DNA of 64,000 nucleotides, taken from Streptomyces specialis (GTDB lineage Bacteria > Actinomycetota > Actinomycetes > Streptomycetales > Streptomycetaceae). Below are positions 25,876 through 34,915 of this stretch, in pieces; position 1 is the first letter of the stretch; each line of letters begins with the position of its first letter. Both the position numbers and the translations under genes were made by a program. The stretch lies in the NCBI RefSeq assembly GCF_001493375.1, contig NZ_LN929896.1, positions 400,299 to 464,298 of the forward strand. Reading direction: 5' to 3'. The notes beneath the pieces were generated by a model. The model did not search any database. It was not told the DNA's origin and was given only the letters and a program-made list of their open reading frames with translations.

Positions 25876-27183
25876 ATGGCGACGACCACGACCACGACCA
25901 CGACGGCCGCGCCCGCGACGGCGGGGCCGGACCGGTCGGACCGGCGCGTGGCGCCGAGGTCCCTGCCGGGGCCTGGCGGGCCGCTCCCGCTGTGGCCGCT
26001 GCTGTGCCTCCAGGGCGTGGGCGCGCTGGTGCTCCTGGGCGTGGCCGCGGAGAGCCCGCCGCTGGGCGCGCTGGCCGTGGTGCCCGCCGCGCTGCTGGTG
26101 CTGGTGTGCGTGGCCTGGCGGCAGGGCGAGTCGCTGCCGGCGTGGATCGGCTCCGCGCTGGCGCTGCGGCGCAGGCGGTGGCAGGCGCGGATACCGCTGC
26201 CGCCGGGCGAGGACCCGCTGTTCTCGCTGGCCGCCGAGTGCCGCCCCGGGCTGCTCGGTCACGCGTTCGCCGCGCCGGGCGGGCCGGACCGCCGGGAGCG
26301 GCGCGAGGTGGGCATGGCCGGCGACGGCGGGACGCTGACGGCGGTGCTGCGGGTGGAGGCCGCGCCGACGCCGTTGCAGCCGGGGCACGCGGTCAGGCCG
26401 TTGCCGTTGTCGCTGCTCCACGCGGCGCTGGAGACCGACGGCATCAGCCTGGAGTCCGTGCAGTCGGTGCAGTACACCCAGCCGGCTCCGGCGCCGATGC
26501 TGCCGGAGCGGTCGGTGGCCGGCACGAGTTACGCGCTGCTCCAGGAGCCGGGCGCCGGTGTGCCGGCGCTGCGGCTGACATGGGTGGCGCTGCGGCTGGA
26601 TCCCGAGTTGTGCCCGGGCGCGATCGCCGAACGCGGCGGCGGTCTGGTCGGCGCGCAGCGCTGCCTGACGCGGGCGGCCGACCAGTTGGCGAGCCGGCTG
26701 ACCGGGGCGGGTTTCACCGCGACGGTGCTCACCCAGGCCGAGTTGCTGTCGGCGGTCGCCGCGTGCGCAGGTTCCGACCCGGCGGCGACGACGCTGCGCG
26801 GCCGGGGCGACGGTCCGCATCCCCGGCGGACGGTCGAGGAGCCGCGCGTCTGGCGGTGCGACGACCGGTGGCACACGACGTTCCGGGTGGCGCGCTGGCC
26901 GCTGCTCGGGCCCGGCGCGACGCCGCTGCCGGGGCTGGTGGCGCTGCTGACGTCGCTGCCCGCGTTCGCCACGACGTTCGCGCTGACGCTGCGGCGGCGC
27001 GGGCGCGGGTCGGCCGAGGTGAGCGGCCATGTGCGGATCACCGGGCGGGGCGAGGGCGAGTTGCGGGCCGCCGACGAGCAGTTGTGGCGGGCCGCGCGTG
27101 CCGCCGGGGTGGGGCTGGCGCGGATGGACCGGCGGCAGTTGTCGGGCGTGCAGGCCACGTTGCCGCTGGGTGGTGCCCGCTGA
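25876..27183 (+). CDS. eccE: Type VII secretion protein EccE-like
   Basis: 435 residues from ATG 25876 with GGAGGGGGG 7 nt upstream. Thr-rich start (MATTTTTTTTAAP), two transmembrane segments near residues 38-56 and 60-80, then an alpha/beta cytoplasmic domain with ALRLTWVALRLDPELCPGAI and HTTFRVARWPL. Layout and position next to eccB/mycP fit EccE, the peripheral membrane subunit. EccE families diverge strongly, so the assignment is less firm than for EccB-D. Confidence 0.82.
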   Translation: MATTTTTTTTAAPATAGPDRSDRRVAPRSLPGPGGPLPLWPLLCLQGVGALVLLGVAAESPPLGALAVVPAALLVLVCVAWRQGESLPAWIGSALALRRRRWQARIPLPPGEDPLFSLAAECRPGLLGHAFAAPGGPDRRERREVGMAGDGGTLTAVLRVEAAPTPLQPGHAVRPLPLSLLHAALETDGISLESVQSVQYTQPAPAPMLPERSVAGTSYALLQEPGAGVPALRLTWVALRLDPELCPGAIAERGGGLVGAQRCLTRAADQLASRLTGAGFTATVLTQAELLSAVAACAGSDPAATTLRGRGDGPHPRRTVEEPRVWRCDDRWHTTFRVARWPLLGPGATPLPGLVALLTSLPAFATTFALTLRRRGRGSAEVSGHVRITGRGEGELRAADEQLWRAARAAGVGLARMDRRQLSGVQATLPLGGAR

Positions 27184-27878
27184 TGGCGCGCGCGGGGCAT
27201 GTGTTCCCGGCCGGGGACCTGGCGGCGCTCTCGCTGCCGGTGGGCGACGACGGCATCATCGTGGGCGTGGACGGCAGGTCCAGGCCGGCGGTGCTGGGCA
27301 TTCACCATCCGGTGCCGTTCGACATGGTGCTCATCGGGGGCGTGTGGATGGCGAACGTGCTGGCGCTGCGCGCCGTCGCGACCGGGGTGCGGGTGGCCGT
27401 CGAGACCGGCCGTCCCCAGGTGTGGACGCGGCTGGCGCAGGCGGCGAACGGCGGCCTGGAGTGCATGACGCTGCACGAGGTCGGCAAGGTGCCGCCGCTC
27501 GGCGCCACCCTGGGCAGCCCGGTGCTGGTCATCCGGGACTGCGGCATCCGGCCGCCGCGCGGGCGGGTGGCGTCCGCGCCCTGGCAGCCGGTGCTGACGC
27601 TGCTGCCCTATGTGAGCCCGGTGGCCCCCCGGCTGGTCGAACGGGCCGCGCTGGTGGGGGTGCAGCAGGTGTCGCCCGAGGAGGCGCGGCTGATAGGCCG
27701 GATCATGGCGCTGCCGGAGACGCAGGTGGACGCTTTGTCGACCTTCGCCGAGAACGTGACGCTGTGGTGCACCCGGACGTCGCGGCGCATGGTCCGGACG
27801 GTCCCGACGGACAGCGAGACGGGACTGCTGGGGAATCCGAGCCGCCTCGACCCCGGTACCGGGGGAGGGCAGGTCTAG
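27183..27878 (+). CDS. Conserved ESX-locus protein
   Basis: 231 residues. The ATG overlaps the eccE stop (TGATG at 27181-27185), so it is translationally coupled. No transmembrane helix or signal peptide. Contains an alpha/beta-looking core (GIIVGVDGRSRPAVLGIHHPVPFDMVLIGGVWMANVLALRAVATGVRVAVETGRP) resembling the soluble domain region of EccE-type proteins. Likely a cytoplasmic accessory subunit; exact role unknown. Confidence 0.8.
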   Translation: MARAGHVFPAGDLAALSLPVGDDGIIVGVDGRSRPAVLGIHHPVPFDMVLIGGVWMANVLALRAVATGVRVAVETGRPQVWTRLAQAANGGLECMTLHEVGKVPPLGATLGSPVLVIRDCGIRPPRGRVASAPWQPVLTLLPYVSPVAPRLVERAALVGVQQVSPEEARLIGRIMALPETQVDALSTFAENVTLWCTRTSRRMVRTVPTDSETGLLGNPSRLDPGTGGGQV

Positions 27879-28043
27879 GGGAGCACCCGGGGGACGATTA
27901 GGGTGAGGGTGGGCGCGGCACCAGTGTCGTAGGGGCAAGGACCTGAGCCCACGGCGGGGGAACCGCCCGGGGGCCCGGCCCGTCTCGCGCGCGGCGGCCC
28001 ACGGGGTGCGGAGCAGTAGGCAATACCAGTAGCGGGAGGCGTC

Positions 28044-28460
28044 GTGACCAGCGACCGGGACAGGGCTCGCACCGCGGAGGAGACCTCCGCCGGTGAACGC
28101 CCCGATGACGAGCTCCTCGAGGAGGACTCGGACAACACGGGGCAGTTCACCATCGACTACACGCCGCCCGCCTGGTACTCGGGGGGCGGTGCCGCGACGG
28201 GCGGCGCCGCCGCCCCCGCGCAGCCGGCGCCGGAGGCGCCGACGCCGGAGCCGTCCGCGCCGGAGCCTCAGCCCGCCGCCATGCCGGAGCCGCCCGTGCC
28301 GGGGTCCGGGGACGTGGTGAGCGGGGAGACGACGCGGTTCGGCGGTGCCGCGCGGGCCGACGGCCCGCGGGCCGCGCCGCCCGCCCCCCCTCCGGCCGCC
28401 CCGCCCACGCCCGCACCCCTCCACTCCCCCTCCCCCGCCCCCCCAGCTGGCAGTTTCTGA
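28044..28460 (+). CDS. N-terminal region of EspI/ParA-like ATPase (broken frame)
   Basis: 138 codons from GTG 28044, with GGGAGG upstream. MTSDRDRARTAEETSAGERPDDELLEEDSDNTGQFTIDYTPPAWY is followed by a Pro/Ala-rich tract. This is the usual start of the large Pro-rich ParA-like protein of streptomycete ESX loci, whose ATPase domain follows at 28466-29794 in another frame. The junction (28440-28500) has a C-run, an AT-rich patch and an A7 run quite unlike the surroundings. Best read as the 5' part of one interrupted gene. Confidence 0.7.
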   Translation: MTSDRDRARTAEETSAGERPDDELLEEDSDNTGQFTIDYTPPAWYSGGGAATGGAAAPAQPAPEAPTPEPSAPEPQPAAMPEPPVPGSGDVVSGETTRFGGAARADGPRAAPPAPPPAAPPTPAPLHSPSPAPPAGSF

Positions 28461-28465
28461 CTTTA

Positions 28466-29794
28466 TTGTGGGCTCGGAGGTGTGAAAAAAAGACGGGGCC
28501 GGGGGGAACGGCGCCCGCCCAGCCCGCGCAGCCGCAGTTCCCCCAGGCCCAGGCACCGCAGGCCCAGGCGCCGCAGGCGGCCCCGCCCGCGCAGCCGTAT
28601 CCCGGCCAGGTGCAGCCCGGCGCGCTGGGTTACACGGCCTCCGTGGAGCTGTCCTCCGACCGCCTGCTCCAGGACAAGCGGCGCAACAAGCCGCGTTCGC
28701 AACCCGCGAGCAAGCCCTCCTCCCGGTTCCGGATCGGCGGCAAGTCGGCCGACGCCGAGCGCCAGAGCAAGCTGGAGATCATCCGCACGCCGGTGCTGTC
28801 CTGCTACCGCATCGCCGTCATCAGCCTCAAGGGCGGCGTCGGCAAGACCACGACGACCACGGCGCTGGGCGCCACCCTGGCCAGCGAGCGCCAGGACAAG
28901 GTCATCGCGATCGACGCCAACCCCGACGCCGGCACGCTCGGCCGCAGAGTGCGCCGCGAGACGGGTGCGACGATCCGGGACCTGGTCGGCGCGATTCCCT
29001 ATCTGAACAGCTACATGGACATCCGCCGGTTCACCTCGCAGGCGCCGTCCGGCCTGGAGATCCTGGCCAACGACGTGGACCCGGCGATCTCCACGACGTT
29101 CAACGACGAGGACTACCGCCGCGTCATCGACGTCCTGGGCAAGCAGTACCCGATCATCCTCACCGACTCGGGGACCGGGCTGCTGTACAGCGCGATGCGC
29201 GGGGTGCTCGACCTCGCGCACCAGCTCATCATCGTCTCGACGCCCTCGGTCGACGGCGCGAGCAGCGCCAGCACCACTCTGGACTGGCTCTCGGCGCACG
29301 GGTACGGGGATCTCGTCCGGCGCAGCGTGACCGTGATCTCCGGCGTCCGGGAGACCGGCCGGCTGGTCAAGGTGGACGACATCGTGGCCCACTTCCGCAC
29401 CCGCTGCCGGGGTGTGGTGGTGGCGCCGTTCGACGAGCACCTGGCCGCGGGCGCCGAGCTGGATCTGGACCTGATGCGGCCCAAGACCCGGCAGGCGTAC
29501 TTCGATCTCGCCGCGCTCATCGCCGAGGACTTCGTCCGGGTCCAGCAGGAGCAGGGGCTGTGGACGCCGGACGGCGGCATGCCGCCGCACATGGCGCCCC
29601 CGCTGCCCGGCCAGGGCCAGGGCCAGACTCAGGGCCAGGCTCCCGAGGGATACGGATACCCCCAGCCGGTCCAGCAGCCACAGCCCGGCTACGGCTACCC
29701 GCAGCAGCACCAGCCGCCGCAACAGCACCCGCAGCAGGCCCCGTACGGGTATCCGCAGCAGCCCGGCCCCTGGCCGCAGCAGCCGCCGCGGTGA
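28466..29794 (+). CDS. EspI/MinD/ParA-like ATPase of the ESX locus (main part)
   Basis: 442 residues as an open frame; genuine sequence starts about 28505 (TAPAQPAQPQFPQAQ). Pro/Gln-rich linker, then a P-loop ATPase with deviant Walker A (ISLKGGVGKTTTT), VIAIDANPDAGTLGRRV, and TDSGTGL. The C-terminus is a Gly/Gln/Tyr/Pro-rich tail. EspI-type ATPases sit in mycobacterial ESX-1 loci and modulate secretion; this one probably does the same. The first about 13 residues (MWARRCEKKTGPG) derive from the anomalous junction and are not a real N-terminus. Confidence 0.82.
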   Translation: MWARRCEKKTGPGGTAPAQPAQPQFPQAQAPQAQAPQAAPPAQPYPGQVQPGALGYTASVELSSDRLLQDKRRNKPRSQPASKPSSRFRIGGKSADAERQSKLEIIRTPVLSCYRIAVISLKGGVGKTTTTTALGATLASERQDKVIAIDANPDAGTLGRRVRRETGATIRDLVGAIPYLNSYMDIRRFTSQAPSGLEILANDVDPAISTTFNDEDYRRVIDVLGKQYPIILTDSGTGLLYSAMRGVLDLAHQLIIVSTPSVDGASSASTTLDWLSAHGYGDLVRRSVTVISGVRETGRLVKVDDIVAHFRTRCRGVVVAPFDEHLAAGAELDLDLMRPKTRQAYFDLAALIAEDFVRVQQEQGLWTPDGGMPPHMAPPLPGQGQGQTQGQAPEGYGYPQPVQQPQPGYGYPQQHQPPQQHPQQAPYGYPQQPGPWPQQPPR

Positions 29795-29797
29795 CGC

Positions 29798-29831
29798 CGC
29801 GAGGGCCGGCCCCGGTGGGTCAGCCCTCGCG
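29798..29831. terminator. Bidirectional hairpin between EspI-like gene and ribF
   Basis: CGCGAGGGC (29798-29806) pairs with GCCCTCGCG (29823-29831) around a 16-nt loop. It spans the space between convergent genes and overlaps the ribF stop. Confidence 0.45.
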
Positions 29832-30767
29832 CGTCAGTTCCCGCACCCGGCGGATGTCGTCCGCGATCCGCTCCATCAGGGCGTCCAGCGAGTCGAACGA
29901 CTCCTGGCCGCGCACGAAGGAGCGGAACTCGATGGCGGCCCACTGGTCGTACAGGTCGAGGTCGGTGCGGTCCAGCGCGTAGGCCTCGACGGTCCGCCGC
30001 GTGCCGTTGAAGTGCGGGTTGGTGCCGACCGAGACGGCGGCGGGCAGCCGCTCCCCCGCCTCGGTGAGGAGCCATCCCGCGTAGACGCCGTCCGCCGGGA
30101 CCGCCGCGTAAGGGACCGTGTCGAGGTTCGCCGTCGGGATGCCCAGCTCCCGCCCCCGGTGGGCCCCGTGCACCACGGTGCCCTCGACCCGGTGCGGCCG
30201 GCCGAGCACGCGGGAGGCGCCCGTCACGTCGCCCTCCAGGATCAGCCGCCTGGCGAGCGAGGAGGAGAGCGGCTCGTCCTCCCCCGCGCCACCGGGGGTG
30301 AACAGGTCGATGACGTGCACGTCGAAGTCGTAGGTCTTGCCCAGCGAGGCCAGCGTCTCCACGGAGCCGGCGGCCCGGTGTCCGAAACGGAAGTTGGGAC
30401 CCTCGACCACCGCCCGCGCGTGCAGCCTCTCCACGAGCAGCTTGACGACGAATTCCTGCGGCGAGAGCTGCGAGAACGCGTGGGTGAACGGCAGCACCAG
30501 CACGGCGTCCACCCCGAGACCCGCCATCAGCTCGGCCCGCCGGGCGTGCGTGGCGAGCAGCGGCGGATGGGTGCCGGGCCGGGTGACCTCTTTCGGGTGC
30601 GGGTCGAAGGTGACCACCACGGCGGGAACGCCGAGATCCCGGGCGATCGTCACGGCCCGGCCGATGATGAGCTGATGGCCTCGGTGCACTCCGTCGTACG
30701 AACCGATGGTGACGACGCTGCGTCCCCAGTCGTCGGGGATGTCCTCCATGTCACGCCAGCGCTGCAC
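29820..30767 (-). CDS. ribF: Bifunctional riboflavin kinase / FAD synthetase
   Basis: 315 residues. Converts riboflavin to FMN and FMN to FAD. The N-terminal nucleotidyltransferase domain has TIGSYDGVHRGHQ and VTFDPHPKEV; the C-terminal flavokinase domain has the GxPTAN motif (GIPTANLDT) and the NPHFNGTRRTVEAY region. It is the last gene of the leftward rimP-nusA-infB string, separated from truB by one inserted gene. GTG start at 30767. Confidence 0.95.
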   Translation of the reverse strand: MQRWRDMEDIPDDWGRSVVTIGSYDGVHRGHQLIIGRAVTIARDLGVPAVVVTFDPHPKEVTRPGTHPPLLATHARRAELMAGLGVDAVLVLPFTHAFSQLSPQEFVVKLLVERLHARAVVEGPNFRFGHRAAGSVETLASLGKTYDFDVHVIDLFTPGGAGEDEPLSSSLARRLILEGDVTGASRVLGRPHRVEGTVVHGAHRGRELGIPTANLDTVPYAAVPADGVYAGWLLTEAGERLPAAVSVGTNPHFNGTRRTVEAYALDRTDLDLYDQWAAIEFRSFVRGQESFDSLDALMERIADDIRRVRELTREG

Positions 30768-30806
30768 CGTTCTCGCTCCTCGCTGTTCTCCGTGTGGGTC
30801 TGCCGG

Positions 30807-32975
30807 TCAAAGGTACCCGGCTTCACTCCCACGGGGGATGCCTGCCTCACCGAGCGCGGGCGGCGGCACGGCGGGCCGCAAACGGTGCAGCAGATCCAGC
30901 AGATCGGCCGCCGACAACCGCAGCCCGTCCCAGAACGGCGGCCCGAACGGCTCGGCGTCGATGGCGCCCGCCGCGATCCGGTCGGCCAGCAGACGCAGCT
31001 CCGGCAGCAGCCCGGTCGCGTCGGGGAGGGCGAGGGGGACGTCGTGCAGGAGGCGCCGCGCCCACCAGCCGTCGTCCGTGCGGGCGTCACGGCCGTAACC
31101 GTCCGTCAGGTCGTCCACGAGGGGCCGCAGCCGGCGCCGCAGCGGGCCCGGCCCCCGGTCCCGCCACAGGTGGCACAGGGCCCACGTCACGGGCCCGACG
31201 CGGTGGCGCGGCACGGCGGTCCGCGCGACCGTGGCGAGGGTGGTGTCGAGGTCGAGGTGCCTGCCGTGCAGCCAGTCCGCGAACTCCTCGTCCGCGAACC
31301 GGTACCCGGGCCCGGCCGGCGCCAGGACGCCCTCGGTCAGCACCGCGCCCGCCCAGCCGAGGCGGGACGGGAACAGCGTTTCGAACACGCGCGCGCCCAG
31401 GGCCCCGGTCGCGACCGAGCGGCGGGCGGCCTCGTGCAGCCGCGCCGCGACGTGCGCGGCCAGGCGCCGCTGGGCGGCGGCGCCCGGCGCGGCCCGGCCG
31501 CCCGCCGCCAGTGCCCCGGCGATGCGCAGCGCGGAGAGGTCGAGGTGGGCGGCGAAGATGTCGTGCCGGCCCGGGCTGCCGCCCGCGTCGGTCCGCTGCG
31601 CGGCGCGGACGCGCGACAGCATCCGCAAGGAGAGGGGATGCCGGTCCTCGCCCGGCGCCATCCCCGTGCCGCCCAGGCCGAGGACTTCCCGCGTCCGCCC
31701 GGCCTCCGCCGGGGTGAGGTCCCCGAGGGGAAGGTCATCGACCATGCCCGCCGGGAACAGCGTCCCGGCGTACTCCCAGAACTCGGGCCGGCAGGCCAGC
31801 GCGAGCCGGGCGCCCGCCGCCCGCAGCCAGTCGGCGGTCGCCGCGGCCCACTCGGGCAGCCGCCCGGCCAGCGCCTCCGGCATCTCCTCCGGCCCGTCGA
31901 GCACCACCAGCAGCGGCCGGCCGTGGTCCCGCGCCAGCCGGGCCACGACATCGGCGTTGACGTGCGCGGGGGCGCCGCAGGTCGCCGGCCGTCCGGCGGC
32001 CGGCGCCCGGCCGGCGGCGGGCAGCGCGCGGGCGACGGCGTCACGGAGACCGTGGTCGCGCCCGTGCAGGTCGGCGCCGCGCAGCCAGACCGTGGGCGCC
32101 GGATCGGCCGCGCGGCGACGGCGGTCGGTGTGCGCGGCCAGGGCGGTGGTCCGGCCGGTGCCGGGAGCGCCCGCGACGGCCAGCACGCTGGCCCGTCCGG
32201 CGTCGAACGCGGCCAGCGCGGCGGCGACCACCGGCCGCTCGACCCGGCCCCCCGGAGCCCCGCCCGGACCCGGCGCCGCGGCGGTGAGCGCCAGGGCCCC
32301 GGCCAGGTTGAGGTCCTGGCCGTAGCCGGGAACGGTGGCGTCGTTGCGGCGCAGCAGCGCCGCCAGGGGCCCGTCCGGATCGAGGGCGGCCAGGGCGCGC
32401 GGCGGGACGGCGACGGCGACGGTGTCCCGGCGGGCGACCAGGACCGCGACGACGGCCCCGGTGGCGGCGTGCAGGACCGGGCTGCCGAGGTGGGCCGCGG
32501 TCAGCGGCCTGGGCAGGGTCAGCGACACGGCGCCCTCCACCCCGCCCGCACCCTCGACAACGACCGCACCGGTCTCGCCGCCGATGACGGCCGCACCAGT
32601 CTCGCCGCCGATGACGGCTGCACCGGTCTCGCCGCCGATGACGGCGTCGAAGGTGCGGTCCGACCAGGCCCCCAGATGCACCCGGACCGCCGTGCCGGGG
32701 GCGTCCGTGCGGTCGTGGCCGATGACCAGCGGCGCCGGTGGCAGCCCGGGGGCGTGGATCAGCGCCAGCTCCCCGTGCGGCAGCACGGTCACCGCGTCGG
32801 CCCGCACCGGTCGGCTCTCACCCGAAGGGGTGACGAGGAGCAGCCGGGTGAGACCCTCGACCACGGCCCGGCCGGTCACCACGGTCCCGTCCCGGTCGGC
32901 CAGGAAGCCGCTGCCGCGCGGCTGCCCAGCCGGATCGCAGATGCGGACCAGTGCGAGCCGCGAGTCCACTGTCAT
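30807..32975 (-). CDS. Triad-less trypsin-fold / P-loop NTPase fusion
   Basis: 722 residues from ATG 32975 with GGGAGG upstream. Residues 1-195 follow the trypsin/HtrA pattern (GSGFLAD, GELALIHAP, GSPVL...GAVVAVL), but the catalytic positions appear replaced: VVTGRAVVE has Arg36 where His is expected, GELAL has Glu69 for Asp, and AAHLGSPV has Leu163 for Ser. Residues 250-480 resemble a STAND/NACHT-type NTPase: GAPGTGRTT has Arg275 instead of the Walker Lys, followed by LLVVLDGPEE (Walker B) and LALACRPEFWEY (sensor-like). A helical C-terminus follows. A 9-residue repeat occurs three times at 112-138. It sits between truB and ribF. Role unknown; a stress- or conflict-type sensor is inference. 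Confidence 0.7.
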   Translation of the reverse strand: MTVDSRLALVRICDPAGQPRGSGFLADRDGTVVTGRAVVEGLTRLLLVTPSGESRPVRADAVTVLPHGELALIHAPGLPPAPLVIGHDRTDAPGTAVRVHLGAWSDRTFDAVIGGETGAAVIGGETGAAVIGGETGAVVVEGAGGVEGAVSLTLPRPLTAAHLGSPVLHAATGAVVAVLVARRDTVAVAVPPRALAALDPDGPLAALLRRNDATVPGYGQDLNLAGALALTAAAPGPGGAPGGRVERPVVAAALAAFDAGRASVLAVAGAPGTGRTTALAAHTDRRRRAADPAPTVWLRGADLHGRDHGLRDAVARALPAAGRAPAAGRPATCGAPAHVNADVVARLARDHGRPLLVVLDGPEEMPEALAGRLPEWAAATADWLRAAGARLALACRPEFWEYAGTLFPAGMVDDLPLGDLTPAEAGRTREVLGLGGTGMAPGEDRHPLSLRMLSRVRAAQRTDAGGSPGRHDIFAAHLDLSALRIAGALAAGGRAAPGAAAQRRLAAHVAARLHEAARRSVATGALGARVFETLFPSRLGWAGAVLTEGVLAPAGPGYRFADEEFADWLHGRHLDLDTTLATVARTAVPRHRVGPVTWALCHLWRDRGPGPLRRRLRPLVDDLTDGYGRDARTDDGWWARRLLHDVPLALPDATGLLPELRLLADRIAAGAIDAEPFGPPFWDGLRLSAADLLDLLHRLRPAVPPPALGEAGIPRGSEAGYL
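32566..32646 (-). repeat. In-frame 27-bp tandem repeat, three copies
   Basis: Copies at 32566-32592, 32593-32619 and 32620-32646 differ by one or two bases and encode the nine-residue unit VIGGETGAA inside the trypsin-like domain. Confidence 0.85.
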
Positions 32976-33066
32976 CGCCGAACCAACCTCCCGAGCCCCC
33001 CGGCGTGGAACAGGGTTCTGCCCCGGAAGCGGCCGGATTCAGCGGGATTGCCCGCTGGCCACTCGT

Positions 33067-33981
33067 TCAGGTGAAAACGGCCAGGCTCCGCGACCGCTCC
33101 CCCGCCGCCTCGATCAATGCGATGAAACGGTCTTCGGGACCGAAGACGGCGACCGGCCCGGCGGGCAGGTCGGGCGTGGTGATGCGGGCCCCGTGCCCCA
33201 GCAGCTCGGCCTGCCGGTCGTCCACGTCCCAGCGGGGGAACGCGGCGGCGGCGGCCACACCGAGGGGCAGCACGGTCAGCTCCTCGCGCAGGTCGTCCAG
33301 GGTCCGGGCGACGTCCAGACCGTACGGGCCGACGCGGGTGCGGCGCAGCGCCGTCAGATGCCCCCCGGTGCCGAGCGCGGCGCCCAGGTCGCGGGCGAGC
33401 GCCCGGATGTACGTACCGGACGAGCAGACGACGGACACGGCCACATCGGTGACGACCGTGCCGTCCTCCGCCGTCAGCTCCGTCACCTCGCGCACGATGA
33501 ACGAACGGACGGTCACCGGCCGGGCCGGGAGCACCACGTCCTCGCCCTCCCGCACCCGCCGGTACGACCGCTTGCCGTCGATCTTCACCGCGCTGACGCT
33601 GGCCGGAACCTGCAGGATGTCGCCGGTCAGCGCCGCCACCCCGGCGTCCAGGGCCGCGCGGTCGACGGACGCGGCCCCCGCGCTCGCGGTGACCTCGCCC
33701 TCCGCGTCGTCCGTCACCGTCGTCTGGCCGAGCCGGATCGTCCCGGTGTACTCCTTCTCCGTCAGCGCCAGGTGCCCCAGCAGCCGGGTCGCCTTCCCCA
33801 GGCCGAGCAGGAGCACCCCGGTCGCCATCGGGTCCAGCGTCCCGGCGTGCCCGACGCGGCGGGTCCTGGCGATGCCCCGCGTCATCGCGACGATGTCGTG
33901 CGAGGTGAACCCGGCGGGCTTGTCGATCACGACGAGCCCGTCCGGGCCGGCCGCGCCCCGCGCGGCGGTGGTGCGGCTCAT
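33067..33981 (-). CDS. truB: tRNA pseudouridine(55) synthase
   Basis: 304 residues. Makes pseudouridine 55 in the T-loop of tRNAs. Catalytic Asp50 lies in GHAGTLDPMATGVL; further family motifs are IDKPAGFTSHD, KEYTGTIRLG and SSGTYIRALARDLG. ATG 33981 begins 7 nt after the rbfA stop, so the two are co-translated. Confidence 0.96.
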   Translation of the reverse strand: MSRTTAARGAAGPDGLVVIDKPAGFTSHDIVAMTRGIARTRRVGHAGTLDPMATGVLLLGLGKATRLLGHLALTEKEYTGTIRLGQTTVTDDAEGEVTASAGAASVDRAALDAGVAALTGDILQVPASVSAVKIDGKRSYRRVREGEDVVLPARPVTVRSFIVREVTELTAEDGTVVTDVAVSVVCSSGTYIRALARDLGAALGTGGHLTALRRTRVGPYGLDVARTLDDLREELTVLPLGVAAAAAFPRWDVDDRQAELLGHGARITTPDLPAGPVAVFGPEDRFIALIEAAGERSRSLAVFT

Positions 33982-33988
33982 GGTCGGC

Positions 33989-34471
33989 TCAGTCCTCGTC
34001 CGCCGTGTCGTCGGAGGTGTCGCCCGGAGCGGGCGACGCCTCGGAGCCCTCGTCGTCCTTGACGTACGGATCGGCGCCGGCCGCGTACTCGGCGCCCGCC
34101 GAGGCGCGCCGCACCTGCTCGTCGCGCTCCCTGGCCCGGACGAACAGGTCGTCCAGGTTCCGCGTCGTCTCGGGCAGCGCGTCCGGAACGAACTCCAGGC
34201 TCGGTGTGTGCTTCACGCCCGCCGCCGCGCCGACCGCCGACCGCAGCACGCCCTTGGCGCTGCGCAGCCCGGCGGCCACCTCCTCACGGTCGGCCTCGTC
34301 GCCGTAGACCGTGTAGAAGACGGTCGCCTCCCGCAGGTCCCCGGTGACTCTGGTGTCGGTGATGGTGACCCTGGTGCCCAGCCGGGGGTCCTTGATGTCC
34401 CGGTGCAGCTTCTCGGCCACCACCTCACGGATGAGGTCCGCCAGCTTCTTGGCCCGCGCCTTGTCGGCCAC
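33989..34471 (-). CDS. rbfA: 30S ribosome-binding factor A
   Basis: 160 residues. KH-fold factor for 16S 5'-end maturation and cold adaptation. MADKARAKKLADLIREVVAEKLHRDIKDPRLGTRVTITDTRVTGDLREATVFYTVYGD is typical; the C-terminal acidic tail (EGSEASPAPGDTSDDTADED) is a common actinobacterial extension. GTG 34471 with AAGGAG 9 nt upstream. Confidence 0.96.
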   Translation of the reverse strand: MADKARAKKLADLIREVVAEKLHRDIKDPRLGTRVTITDTRVTGDLREATVFYTVYGDEADREEVAAGLRSAKGVLRSAVGAAAGVKHTPSLEFVPDALPETTRNLDDLFVRARERDEQVRRASAGAEYAAGADPYVKDDEGSEASPAPGDTSDDTADED

Positions 34472-34544
34472 TGGTCCGTCTCCTTGCTCTGTGGTGCTCT
34501 GTGTGGTGCTCCCGGCGCACCGCCGCGGCCGGTGCTACCCGGCC

Positions 34545-34841
34545 CTACTCATCATCGTCGCCGTGGATGCGCCGCCGCACGGAGAGCAACTCCACCTCCG
34601 GACGGGCGGCCACCCACCGCTCGCACCTGTCGAGAACGTCCGTGAGGTGCGCCGCGTCCCCGGAGACCACGGCCAGCCCGATCTCGGCCCGGCGGTGAAG
34701 ATCCTGGTCGCCCACCTCGGCGACGCTCACGGCGTACGCGCGGCGCAGCTCCGCCACGATCGGCCGGACCACGGAGCGCTTCTGCTTCAGCGAGCGGACG
34801 TCGCCGAGCAACAGGTCGAAGGACAGCGTCCCGGTATACAT
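34545..34841 (-). CDS. DUF503 (YlxP-type) protein
   Basis: 98 residues from ATG 34841 (MYTGTLSFDLLLGDVRSLKQKRSVVRPIVAELRRAYAVSVAEVGDQDL). The family regularly sits between infB and rbfA in actinobacteria and Firmicutes and is thought to act in ribosome assembly. No ribosome site is visible; TACGAT (34849-34854) ends 7 nt before the ATG, suggesting an extra leaderless promoter inside the operon. A longer frame to 34919 overlaps infB and is not used. Confidence 0.88.
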   Translation of the reverse strand: MYTGTLSFDLLLGDVRSLKQKRSVVRPIVAELRRAYAVSVAEVGDQDLHRRAEIGLAVVSGDAAHLTDVLDRCERWVAARPEVELLSVRRRIHGDDDE

Positions 34842-34915
34842 GCCGGTGATCGTAACGGGAGCGGCCGGGGCCGATCGACGGGGTTTCCCCTGCCGACCGG
34901 CCCCGGCCGGTTGCG

